DNA of 64,000 nucleotides from contig NZ_CP109327.1 in NCBI RefSeq assembly GCF_035918155.1, positions 3,534,001 through 3,598,000 of the forward strand, written 5' to 3'. Under the pieces are notes generated by a model. That model was not told the origin of the DNA. It did no database searches and saw only the letters and a list, made by a program, of their open reading frames with translations. Position 1 is the stretch's first letter, and every line of letters begins with the position of its first letter. This document shows, piece by piece, positions 54,211-62,509 of this stretch. Made by a program: the position numbers and the translations under genes. Source of the DNA: Streptomyces sp. NBC_01591. Lineage in GTDB: Bacteria > Actinomycetota > Actinomycetes > Streptomycetales > Streptomycetaceae.

Positions 54211-55185
54211 TCACTTGACCTTCACATCGAGATCGAGGCTCTGGCCAGGGAGGACGAGGTCCGGGTCGGAGCCGACGGCACCCTTGTTGGCCTCGTAGAG
54301 CGCGGGCCAGCCACCGGGAACCTTCTGTGCATCAGCAATCGACCAGAGGTTGTCGCCGGGCCGGACGGTGTACGCGCCGTCAGCCACCGGCTCGGCCGTG
54401 TCGCGGGCGCCGTTGCCCCCGCGGGAGGCGTGACGGCCCGACTCACGGTTGCCGCCGCCCGTGTCGCGATTCCCCTCGGCGGCCGGCGTGCCACGATGCT
54501 TGCCGCCCACATCACCGGACGAGTCGGGCGAATCGGACGCGTCACGGGGTGCGTCGGAGGGCGCCTCCGAGGGCGCACCGGAGGACGGGGTGGTCGAGGC
54601 CGAGGACTTCGGGGACGGCGAGGCCTTCCCTGACGGCTTGTCGGCCCCGTCCGGGCCGTCCGCACCGTCCACGGCGCCCGTACCGTCCGAGGCGCTCTCG
54701 GACGGTACGGCGTCGCTCGACGGGTCCGTCGACGCGTCGTCAGCCGGCTTCGCGCTCCCGGTCGGGTCGTCGGCGGGGACGGAACCCGGGTCGACCCCCG
54801 GCAGCGTCCCGTCCACCGCGAGGCCGGAGATGACCGCGCAGCTGGGCCAGGCCTGCGGGCCCCGGTCGTCCAGGACCTTCTCGGCCACCGCTATCTGCTG
54901 CGCCCGGCTGGCGAGGTCGGCGCGCTCCGCGTACGCCTCACCGCCGTACGCCTTCCAGGTCTCCTGCGAGAACTGCAGACCGCCGTAGTAGCCGTTGCCG
55001 AGGTCGGCGCTCCACATGCCGCCGCTCTCGCACTCGGCCACCCGGTCCCAGGTCGTGGCGTCGGCCGCGTGCGCACCGGAGGCGCCGAGCAGCGGGATGG
55101 CGATGGCCGATCCGGTCACGCCCGCGGCGACGACGATGGCGGGTGCCTGACGGGGGCGACGGTGTCTGCCGTTCGCGGAGCCCAT
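54211..55185 (-). CDS. rpfC: Second Rpf/LysM protein (RpfC type)
   Basis: The 324-residue secreted protein has a signal peptide (about 1-40, ending AHAAD) and an Rpf domain (VAECESGGMWSADLGNGYYG with the catalytic Glu, QFSQETWKAYGG). A long acidic Asp/Ser/Pro/Gly linker (about 120-275) and a C-terminal LysM domain (YTVRPGDNLWSIADAQKVPG) follow. It is in tandem with rpfA on the same strand, but no aptamer like that of rpfA is seen ahead of it, so control differs. The symbol comes from gene order. Confidence 0.9.
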   Translation of the reverse strand: MGSANGRHRRPRQAPAIVVAAGVTGSAIAIPLLGASGAHAADATTWDRVAECESGGMWSADLGNGYYGGLQFSQETWKAYGGEAYAERADLASRAQQIAVAEKVLDDRGPQAWPSCAVISGLAVDGTLPGVDPGSVPADDPTGSAKPADDASTDPSSDAVPSESASDGTGAVDGADGPDGADKPSGKASPSPKSSASTTPSSGAPSEAPSDAPRDASDSPDSSGDVGGKHRGTPAAEGNRDTGGGNRESGRHASRGGNGARDTAEPVADGAYTVRPGDNLWSIADAQKVPGGWPALYEANKGAVGSDPDLVLPGQSLDLDVKVK

Positions 55186-55290
55186 GGGGTTGCCTTCCGT
55201 GTGACTGACGTGCGACTGGTGAGTCGAACGGTGAACCTAGCGGGACTCGAACGCGTGTCACAAGTCGATGCAGCGCGGATCACGTGAAAG

Positions 55291-56616
55291 TCACAGAGTT
55301 GACGGAGTGTCATTTTCTGCGCGGGCGGGCCCCGGTGTGAACTCCACGGGGAGCGTGCGAAGTCCACGCATGATGAGCCCGCCACGCCACCGCAAATCGG
55401 TAGGTTTCACCGCAAGCCGCAGGTCCGGAAGGCGGTTCAGAAGCGTGGCGAGCGCGGTCTGTCCCTCCAGTCTGGCGAGCGGCGCTCCCAGGCAGTAGTG
55501 GATGCCGTGCCCGTATCCGAGGTGCTGATTGTCACGCCGTGCGAGGTCGAGCGTGTCGGGGTTTTCGAAGCGTTCCGGGTCGCGGTCGGCGGCGGCGAGC
55601 ACCACGAGTACGGGGTCCCCGGCCGCGATGTCCTGTCCGCCGAGCGTCAGCGGCTCGGTGGCGAACCGCCAGGTGGCCAGCTCCACCGGGCCGTCGTACC
55701 GCAGCAGTTCCTCGATGCCGGTCTCCAGCAGCCCGCTCTCCCCCGAGTCGAGGGAGAGCTGCAGCCGTTCGCGCTGACCGGGGTTGCGCAGCAGGGCGTA
55801 GACCCCGTTGCCGATGAGATTGACCGTCGTCTCGAATCCGGCGAAGAGCAGGATGAAGGCCATGGCCGCGGCCTCGTTCTCGGTGAGGTGCTCGCCGTGG
55901 TCGCTGGCCCGGATCAGCCCGGAGATCAGATCGTCCCCCGGGTTCTCCCGCTTGCGGTGGATCAGTTCGGCGAGGTACCCGCGCATCTTCTTGACCGACC
56001 TGGCCACCCCGCCGCGCGGGCCGCCACCGTGGCGGATCATCATGCCCGCCCAGTCCCGGAAGTCGTCCTGGTCCTCGCGCGGGACGCCGAGCAGATCACA
56101 GATCGCGTAGATGGGGAGCGGGAAGGCGAAGTCGTGGATGAGGTCCGCCTTCCCCTCCGCGATGAAGCCGTCGATGAGGCGGTCCGTCAGTTCCTGTACG
56201 CGCGGTGCGAACTCGGCGACCCGGCGCGGGGTGAACGCCTTGGAGACGAGGCGGCGCAGCCGGGTGTGGTCCGGCGGGTCGATGTTCAGCAGATGCGTCA
56301 TCAGCTCCGCCTTGCGCTCGCCCGGGATGCCCGTCTTCCCCTTGGCGTGCGCCGGCTCGGCGTGGTGCGCCGGGTTCTTGGAGAGCCGGGTGTCGGCGAG
56401 CGCCTGCCGCGCGTCCGCGTACCGGGTCACCAGCCAGGCCTCGACGCCGCTGGGCAGCGCGGTCCGGTGCACGGGGCTGTGCTCGCGCAGCCAGGCGTAC
56501 GCCGGGTACGGGTCGGTGGCGAACTCCCACGTGAAGAGTTCGGGTGCGCCGACGGGGCAGGCGGCGGGCTGATCGGCGGGGCGGTCGGCGGGCTGGTCGG
56601 CGGGGCTGTGGTTCAC
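55291..56616 (-). CDS. Cytochrome P450 (CYP107-like)
   Basis: The 441-residue soluble P450 has an I-helix LLFAGFETTVNLIGNG, the ExxR pair in GIEELLRYDGPVE, and the haem loop HLGYGHGIHYCLGAPLAR with ligand Cys375. The first aromatic of the usual FGxGxHxC motif is replaced by Leu. The N terminus starts with an Ala-Asp-Gln-Pro repeat. By gene order it corresponds to the S. coelicolor CYP107U1, which I recall being linked to sporulation; substrate unknown. It sits just downstream of mazG (10 bases), so they may be one operon. Confidence 0.9.
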   Translation of the reverse strand: MNHSPADQPADRPADQPAACPVGAPELFTWEFATDPYPAYAWLREHSPVHRTALPSGVEAWLVTRYADARQALADTRLSKNPAHHAEPAHAKGKTGIPGERKAELMTHLLNIDPPDHTRLRRLVSKAFTPRRVAEFAPRVQELTDRLIDGFIAEGKADLIHDFAFPLPIYAICDLLGVPREDQDDFRDWAGMMIRHGGGPRGGVARSVKKMRGYLAELIHRKRENPGDDLISGLIRASDHGEHLTENEAAAMAFILLFAGFETTVNLIGNGVYALLRNPGQRERLQLSLDSGESGLLETGIEELLRYDGPVELATWRFATEPLTLGGQDIAAGDPVLVVLAAADRDPERFENPDTLDLARRDNQHLGYGHGIHYCLGAPLARLEGQTALATLLNRLPDLRLAVKPTDLRWRGGLIMRGLRTLPVEFTPGPARAENDTPSTL

Positions 56617-56625
56617 CCCCCGACG

Positions 56626-57588
56626 TTATCCGGTGCCCTCCGCCGCCCTGATGGCGTCCCGGTAGGCACGGCCCGCGGCCCTCAGTGCGGCCTCGGGGTC
56701 GATGCCGTCCTGCTCGGCGCGTACGGCGAGGGCGAGGAGCTCGTAGCCGATGCCGTCGCCGGTGGGGAGCGGCACTTCGAGCCCCGCGGTACGGACCCGG
56801 CCGGCCAGCTTCGCCGCCAGCGCCAGGCCGGGCTGGCCGAGCGGGACTCCGTCGGTGACCGACTCGCGCTGCTTCTCGATGGCCTTGGTCCGCAGCCAGT
56901 GCGCGTGCACGTCCTCCGGGGTCTCGGCGCTCTCGTCGCCGAAGACGTGCGGGTGGCGGTGGATCAGCTTCTCGACGAGGGTCGCGGCCACGTCGTCGAC
57001 GGAGAACGGTTCCTCCCCGTCCTCCTCGGCGATCCTGGCGTGGAAGACGACCTGGAGAAGTACGTCGCCGAGTTCCTCGCGCAGTTCGTCGCGGTCGCCG
57101 TCCTCGATCGCCTCGACGAGTTCGTACGCCTCCTCGATGGCGTACTTGGCGAGGCCCTCGTGGGTCTTCTGCGAGGTCCACGGGCACTCGATCCTGATCC
57201 GGTCCATGACCTGGACCAGATCGAGGAGCCGGGCGCCCGGCAGGTCGTACGAACCGGGCAGCAGCTCCAGATCCGGCATCCGCACCCGGCCCGAACCGGC
57301 GAGCCGGGCCAGACCGTCGGTCAGCGGCTGATCGCCCTCGCCGCCCGCGAGGACGACGACGCTCCGGCCGCCCGCACAGGCGTCGACGAGCTCCTGCGCG
57401 GTGGGCGCGGAGTGCTCGACGGTGACGCCCGCCTCACGCAGATACGGCAGCTGCGGGTGGTCCGGCTCGGCGCAGAGCACCCGGTCGGCGGCGTGCAGCG
57501 TCTGCCAGGCGGGCCAGGACAGGAGTCCGGGCGCGACGCGGTGGCTGGCGGTGAGCAGAACGATACGGCCGGGGTCTTCAGCGTTCAC
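56626..57588 (-). CDS. mazG: Nucleoside triphosphate pyrophosphohydrolase MazG
   Basis: The 320-residue protein is longer than E. coli MazG because of an N-terminal tetrapyrrole-methylase-like region (LTASHRVAPGLLSWPAWQTL, VVLAGGEGDQPLTDGLARLA). The MazG domain (about 115-220) has EEAYELVEAIEDGDRDELRE with ELGDVLLQVVFHARIAEEDG, giving the EExxE and ExxD metal ligands. It cleaves NTPs to NMPs and pyrophosphate, cleaning the pool and lowering (p)ppGpp. The GTG at 57588 is the start. Confidence 0.92.
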   Translation of the reverse strand: MNAEDPGRIVLLTASHRVAPGLLSWPAWQTLHAADRVLCAEPDHPQLPYLREAGVTVEHSAPTAQELVDACAGGRSVVVLAGGEGDQPLTDGLARLAGSGRVRMPDLELLPGSYDLPGARLLDLVQVMDRIRIECPWTSQKTHEGLAKYAIEEAYELVEAIEDGDRDELREELGDVLLQVVFHARIAEEDGEEPFSVDDVAATLVEKLIHRHPHVFGDESAETPEDVHAHWLRTKAIEKQRESVTDGVPLGQPGLALAAKLAGRVRTAGLEVPLPTGDGIGYELLALAVRAEQDGIDPEAALRAAGRAYRDAIRAAEGTG

Positions 57589-57634
57589 CGTTCGAATCTA
57601 CCCCGGTCGTTCCCGTCGCCCGTTCCGCGGCCGG

Positions 57635-58285
57635 TCAGGCGCCTGCCTCGGCAGCCGCGCCGGCCGGCTTGGTGACCCGGTTGATCCAGGGGGCCTTGTA
57701 GTCGGCGAGCTGGGTCTGCTTGCTGTCCCAGGTGCCGTAGCGCGGATTGACGTCGACGCGCAGCGCCTTCGACGCCTTGCTGAGCGCCTCGCCGACGGCC
57801 TGCTGACCGGCGGGCTGCTGCAGGTCGGCGCCGAGCGCCTGGGCCAGCTTCGTCAGCTGGACCTGCTCGCGCAGGACGGCGTCGATCTGGCCGGGGGCGA
57901 CCCAGCTCTGCTGGAGCATCGCCGTCCGCAGCCGCGCCTCCCCACCGGACTGGGCCACCGCGGCCTTGCGCACCTGCTGGATCTCGTTGCGGCTGACGGA
58001 CACTCCCGCGTCCTGTGCGGCCCGGTCCAGGACCCGGTCGAAGATCATGCCGTGCAGCTTGGCCCGGCTGAGCTGCCCGGACTTGTCGATGAGCTGGGAC
58101 GCGTCCTTCGAATCGCGCTGGGCCTCGCGTACGGCCGCCACCTGGTCCTGCAGCGTGGAGACCTCGATCCGGTCCCCGCCGACGACGGCCGCGGCACCCG
58201 GGTGGGTCTCGCTGCCGCAGGCGGTCAGGAGTGGGGCGCCGGCGAGCAGGGCGGCGGAGACGGTGAGCGCGGTGCGGCGGTGCAA
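57635..58285 (-). CDS. SurA N-terminal-domain lipoprotein
   Basis: The 216-residue lipoprotein has a signal peptide with lipobox LTAC and the modified Cys23. The mature part has the SurA-N fold (VVGGDRIEVSTLQDQVAAVR, LSRAKLHGMIFDRVLDRAAQ, VSVSRNEIQQVRKAA), without a rotamase domain. It probably acts as a chaperone outside the membrane. It lies 46 bases upstream of mazG on the same strand. A perfect 7-bp palindrome sits 21 bases ahead of its start. Confidence 0.88.
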   Translation of the reverse strand: MHRRTALTVSAALLAGAPLLTACGSETHPGAAAVVGGDRIEVSTLQDQVAAVREAQRDSKDASQLIDKSGQLSRAKLHGMIFDRVLDRAAQDAGVSVSRNEIQQVRKAAVAQSGGEARLRTAMLQQSWVAPGQIDAVLREQVQLTKLAQALGADLQQPAGQQAVGEALSKASKALRVDVNPRYGTWDSKQTQLADYKAPWINRVTKPAGAAAEAGA

Positions 58286-58305
58286 AGGAACCTCCCGGGG
58301 AGACT

Positions 58306-58323
58306 TTGTGCATCAGTGCACAA
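58306..58323. promoter_or_regulatory. Palindrome upstream of the SurA-like lipoprotein gene
   Basis: ttgtgca-tcag-tgcacaa, perfect 7-bp arms with a 4-base spacer, placed 21-38 bases upstream of the start. It looks like a dimer-binding operator; no regulator is named. Confidence 0.5.
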
Positions 58324-58443
58324 GACCTTGCGGTGATCGATGTTAGGCAGTGGACGTGGCTGGGGCCACTGATTCGACCAACGATTCGGGAGGAGTTGGG
58401 GATGTGGGCCCGATCGGCACGGCTCGGGGCCGCCCGGCGGGGC

Positions 58444-58845
58444 TCAGGGCACGCGTTCGGCCGACGGGGTCCGGGGGTCCGGTCGCAGCATGATCGTGCG
58501 CGAGACGACGAAGGTGATCGGGATGGCCGCCGCGGCCGCGACCAGCGGCGCGTACCGGCTGCTGAACCCGGCGAGGTCGACCAGCAGATAGACACCGCCG
58601 GTCGTGATGACGAAGTTGGCGGCGTTGGTGAGCGGGAAGAGCAGGAACTTCCGCCAGGTGGGACGGGTCCGGTAGGTGAACCAGGAGTTCAGGAAGAAGG
58701 AGCCGGTCATGCTCAGCGCGAAGGCGATCACATGGGCGGCGATATAGGGCAGCCACGTCAGCAGGACGAGGTAGCAGCCGTAGTACGTGCCGGTGTTCAC
58801 CACTCCCACGAGGGCGAATCGGGCCATCTGTGCCGTGACCGTCAT
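58444..58845 (-). CDS. GtrA-family flippase-like protein
   Basis: The 133-residue protein has four membrane helices (MARFALVGVVNTGTYYGCYL, YIAAHVIAFALSMTGSFFLN, LTNAANFVITTGGVYLLVDL, and YAPLVAAAAAIPITFVVSRT). Motif SFFLNSWFTYRTRPTWRKF is typical of GtrA. Its ATG overlaps the upstream GT2 gene stop by 4 bases (ATGA), so they are translated together. Such proteins are thought to move polyprenyl-phosphate sugars across the membrane, in line with the GT2 and YfhO neighbours. Confidence 0.92.
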   Translation of the reverse strand: MTVTAQMARFALVGVVNTGTYYGCYLVLLTWLPYIAAHVIAFALSMTGSFFLNSWFTYRTRPTWRKFLLFPLTNAANFVITTGGVYLLVDLAGFSSRYAPLVAAAAAIPITFVVSRTIMLRPDPRTPSAERVP

Positions 58846-59804
58846 CGGCGTACGAACTCCTGGGGCTCTCGTATCCTCTGCGACGCCTCGGTGTTCGTGG
58901 CCTTCACCAGGAAGTGCGGGCGCCTCTTCACCTCGTAGTAGATACGGCCGACGTACTCGCCGACCACCCCGACCATCACCATCTGGACCCCGGCGAGCGC
59001 GGTGACCACGACGATGAGCGTGACATAACCGGGGGTCTCCACCCCCTGCACCAGGGCGACGCCGACAATCCACGCCGCATAGGCGAAGGCCACGGACAGC
59101 AGCAGCATGCCCAGATAGAGCGCCGCCCGCAGCGGTTTGTTGTTGAAGGACAGCAGCCCGTCGAGACCGTAATTGAGCAGCTTTCCGAAGGTCCAGGCGG
59201 AACTGCCCTGTTCGCGGACGGCATTCTCGTAGCTGAAGGTCGTCGTACGGAATCCCACCCAGGCGAAAAGGCCCTTGGAGAACCGGTTGTATTCGGTGAG
59301 TTCCAGTACGGCGTCGACGGTGCGGCGGGACAGCAGTCGGAAGTCCCCGACGCCGTCGACCAGCTCCACGTCCACCATGCGGTTGATCAGCCAGTAGTAG
59401 GCGCGGGCGCTGAGGGTGCGGGTGACGCGGTCGCCCTTGCGGGTGCGGCGGGCGATCACCTGGTCGTAGCCCTGCGCGTGCTCTTCGAGCATCCGGCCCA
59501 CGAGCTCGGGCGGGTGCTGGAGGTCGGCGTCCATGATGACCACGGCGTCGCCCTCGGCGTGCTGGAGACCGGCCAGCATGGCGGCCTCCTTGCCGAAGTT
59601 GCGGCTGAAGGAGACATAGCGGACCCGCGGGTCGGCGGCGGCCAGCTCCTGGAGGATCACCAGGGTCCGGTCCCTACTGCCGTCGTCGACGAACACCAGC
59701 TGGAATTCATGTCCCAGCCCGGTCATTTCGTCCGTGACGCGTTCATGGAAGCGTTCGAGGATCTCTTCCTCGTTGAAACAAGGCACCACCAGCGAGATCA
59801 GCAC
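58842..59804 (-). CDS. GT2 glycosyltransferase, polyprenyl-phosphate sugar type
   Basis: The 320-residue family 2 glycosyltransferase has the N-terminal motifs LVVPCFNEEEIL and FVDDGSRDRT, the metal motif VIMDADLQHPPE, and two C-terminal membrane helices (AALYLGMLLLSVAFAYAAWI and LIVVVTALAGVQMVMVGVVG), followed by VKRRPHF. It resembles CsbB/GtrB enzymes that load a sugar onto polyprenyl phosphate. It is coupled to the GtrA gene and divergent from YfhO. The sugar is not known. Confidence 0.92.
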   Translation of the reverse strand: MLISLVVPCFNEEEILERFHERVTDEMTGLGHEFQLVFVDDGSRDRTLVILQELAAADPRVRYVSFSRNFGKEAAMLAGLQHAEGDAVVIMDADLQHPPELVGRMLEEHAQGYDQVIARRTRKGDRVTRTLSARAYYWLINRMVDVELVDGVGDFRLLSRRTVDAVLELTEYNRFSKGLFAWVGFRTTTFSYENAVREQGSSAWTFGKLLNYGLDGLLSFNNKPLRAALYLGMLLLSVAFAYAAWIVGVALVQGVETPGYVTLIVVVTALAGVQMVMVGVVGEYVGRIYYEVKRRPHFLVKATNTEASQRIREPQEFVRR

Positions 59805-59927
59805 GGATGTACATCAGCGCGGCCAGATGTCGGAACCCGATGCAACACGTGGCCGGTGAGCATCCATTGCGTGAACTGACCCATTTCGGGAGGGGTTTGA
59901 GCGTTCGAAGCTGGCATATTCCTGCGT

Positions 59928-62468
59928 ATGCCGACTTCCCGTCCCCGCCTGTGCGCGGGCTCGCTCGCCGCGCTGCTCACCGTCGCCGCAGTCTGCGCGG
60001 GTGACGCCGTGGCACGGGTCTTCCCGTTCGGGCCGCACACGCGCAGCGTCAACGACCTGGGCAATCAGTTCGTGCCGTTCCACGCCCGGCTGTGGGACCT
60101 GTTGCACGGGAACACCGACGGCGGGCTGCTGCTCAACTGGTCCTCCGGGTACGGGACGAGCTTCCTGCCGGATCTCGGCACCTATCTGACCAGCCCGTTC
60201 GCCCTGCTCGTCGGGGTCTTCCCGCGCGACCGGATCGACCTCGCGGTCTATGTGGTCACGGTCCTGAAGATGGCGTCGGCGGCGGCGCTGATGGCCCTGT
60301 TCCTGCTGACGCTGCGCGGCGGGCGCTGGTGGGCGGCGGGGGCGCTCGGCGGTTCGTACGCGCTGTGCGGCTGGTCGGTCGCCGAGGCCTCGTACAACCC
60401 GATGTGGCTGGACGGCCTGATCGCCCTGCCGCTGCTCTGCCTGGTCGCCGAGTGGGCCCGTACGGGACGGCACCGGATCGCCGGGCCGCTGCTCGTCGCG
60501 GTGGTGTGGGCGGCCAACTTCTACACGGCGTACATGGCGACGCTCGGTGCCGCCCTGGTGCTGGCCGTCCGGCTCTTCACCGAGCGGGACGACCGGCGGG
60601 CGGTGGTCCGGGGGCTGGTGCGGGCCGTCTGCACGGTCGGGGTGGGTATCGGGCTCTCGGCGCCCGTCCTGCTCCCCGTCTACCTGGGCACCAAGCACGC
60701 CTACCCGGGCTGGGAGCGTACGTTCGCGCCCGCCGCCTGGCCCGATGTGCTCGCCCGGCTGCTGCCCGCCACGTACAGCTTCTTCACCCCGGCCCTCTTC
60801 CTCGGCACCGGCACCCTGCTGCTGGCCTGTGCGCCGGCCTTCCAGCGGTCCGTGCCTGGGCGCGAGCGGTGGGCGTGGGCGGGGCTGGTGGCCGGGGTCG
60901 CGCTGTCCTTGCAGTGGGGCCCCACACATCTGCTCTGGCATGCCTTCGCCACGCCCAACGGCAGTCCGTACCGGCAGACGTTCGTGCTGGCCGGGCTGGT
61001 GGTGATCGCCGCCTGGGTCTCGGTCTCGTACGGCTGGCCGGGGCGGCGGGCGCTGCTCGGCGGGGTCGCGGTCCTGGTGCTGCTCGCGGCCGGGGCCGGC
61101 TTCAGCGACCTGGTCACCGGATGGACGTATCCGCTGTTCGCGGGGGGTCTGGTGGCCGCGGCCTGCGCTCTGGTGCTGGTCGGGCGGGGCCGGAGGCTCG
61201 CGGCGCTGGCCGCCGTGCTGCTGATCGGCGCACAGGCCGGGCAGGCCGCCGCCGCCACCGCGTACTTCGACCGGCAGCGGCTGAACCGGCTCGACGACTA
61301 CGCGCCCTGGGGCGAACGTCAGCGGACCCAGGCGGCCGTGGTCGCGGGCGCCGACGGCTGGCCGGGCTATCGCACGGACCCCGGCCGGGAGCAGACCACC
61401 ACGAACGATCCGCTGCTGGTGGGCGGGCAGGGCGGCGCGTACTACAGCAGCCACACGCCCGCCGTACTGACCCGCACGATGCGTGCGCTCGGCGGCGGGT
61501 GGACGTCGAACGGCCGGGCCGTGCAGAGCCTCGACAACCCGGTCACGGACGCGGTCTTCTCGGTCGGCGCGCGGGTGCGCGGGCCGCGCGATCCGCACCA
61601 GGGGGCGAATGCCCCGGACGACCGGCCGGTGACGGTGAGCCGTGCCGGGACGCCGCCGCTGGTGACGGTGCGCGGGGCGGGCGGGCCGGTGCCGTACGGC
61701 CGTTCGCCGTTCCGGAACCAGGAGCAGCTGCTCGGTTCGCGGGTCTACACGGTCCCGACGACGGCGCTGCGGACGGCGGACGGCGGCGCGGTGGCCGACA
61801 AGGGGGCGTACGACTACCGGGTGGGGCGCGGCACGTACACGCTGACCGCCGCCTGCCCGGCGGGCACCGAGGCGTATCTGTGGTCGCCCGACATGTTCGG
61901 CTGGGCACGGCTCGGTGACGGCCCGGAGGTCGAGTTCAAGGGGCAGCTGCCGGCCAGGCGCGCCGCGATGCAGCACCTGGGCACGGTCGGCGGGGGCGGG
62001 AGCGTGCGGGTCACGCTGACCCCGGTGCGCGCCGGGACCGTGCCCCATCAGGCGGTCGGCTGTCTGGACCGGGCCCGGCTGGCCTCGGCGGTCGCCGGGC
62101 TGAAGCGCACCGGCGCGACCGCCGTCCACGTCACCGACCACGGTGTCCGGGCCGAACTGCCGCCCGGCACCACCGGAACGGTCGTGATCGCCGCGCCCCG
62201 GATCGCGGGCTGGAGCTGCCAGGGCCGCCCCGCGGACAGCTATCTGGGCCTGGTCGCCACCCCGGCCCCGGCCGACGGCACGGCGGTCGACTGCTCGTTC
62301 CGGCCCCCGGGCCTGCGGGCGGGTGCGGTGGCCGGGGCGGGCGCGCTGGCCGTCCTGGTGCTCGGCGGGCTCGTGCTCGTGTACCGGCGACGGGGTGCGG
62401 GGTCCGGGCAGCACGGACCCGACCGCTCGCCGCAGCACGCCGACACCCCGGAGCCCGTGCAGGCCTGA
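59928..62468 (+). CDS. YfhO-family membrane glycosyltransferase-like protein
   Basis: The 846-residue protein has about 12 membrane helices in its first 500 residues (for example LCAGSLAALLTVAAVCAGDA). Motifs FGPHTRSVNDLGNQFVPFHA, LLLNWSSGYGTSFLPDLG and YNPMWLDGLIALPLL are typical of YfhO. A large extracytoplasmic domain follows, and a final helix (AGAGALAVLVLGGLVLVYRR) precedes a short acidic tail. In Bacillus, YfhO uses polyprenyl sugars loaded by CsbB to decorate wall polymers. The divergent GT2-GtrA pair fits that partnership. Confidence 0.92.
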   Translation: MPTSRPRLCAGSLAALLTVAAVCAGDAVARVFPFGPHTRSVNDLGNQFVPFHARLWDLLHGNTDGGLLLNWSSGYGTSFLPDLGTYLTSPFALLVGVFPRDRIDLAVYVVTVLKMASAAALMALFLLTLRGGRWWAAGALGGSYALCGWSVAEASYNPMWLDGLIALPLLCLVAEWARTGRHRIAGPLLVAVVWAANFYTAYMATLGAALVLAVRLFTERDDRRAVVRGLVRAVCTVGVGIGLSAPVLLPVYLGTKHAYPGWERTFAPAAWPDVLARLLPATYSFFTPALFLGTGTLLLACAPAFQRSVPGRERWAWAGLVAGVALSLQWGPTHLLWHAFATPNGSPYRQTFVLAGLVVIAAWVSVSYGWPGRRALLGGVAVLVLLAAGAGFSDLVTGWTYPLFAGGLVAAACALVLVGRGRRLAALAAVLLIGAQAGQAAAATAYFDRQRLNRLDDYAPWGERQRTQAAVVAGADGWPGYRTDPGREQTTTNDPLLVGGQGGAYYSSHTPAVLTRTMRALGGGWTSNGRAVQSLDNPVTDAVFSVGARVRGPRDPHQGANAPDDRPVTVSRAGTPPLVTVRGAGGPVPYGRSPFRNQEQLLGSRVYTVPTTALRTADGGAVADKGAYDYRVGRGTYTLTAACPAGTEAYLWSPDMFGWARLGDGPEVEFKGQLPARRAAMQHLGTVGGGGSVRVTLTPVRAGTVPHQAVGCLDRARLASAVAGLKRTGATAVHVTDHGVRAELPPGTTGTVVIAAPRIAGWSCQGRPADSYLGLVATPAPADGTAVDCSFRPPGLRAGAVAGAGALAVLVLGGLVLVYRRRGAGSGQHGPDRSPQHADTPEPVQA

Positions 62469-62509
62469 CCGGGCCGGTGGTCAGCCGCCCGTACCTCCCC
62501 CGGCGATCG

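Noticed and set aside
59814..62438. Long open frame antisense to yfhO
   Set aside because: Low-complexity Arg/Pro/Gln/Gly composition with no motif; the sense strand encodes a recognisable membrane protein.
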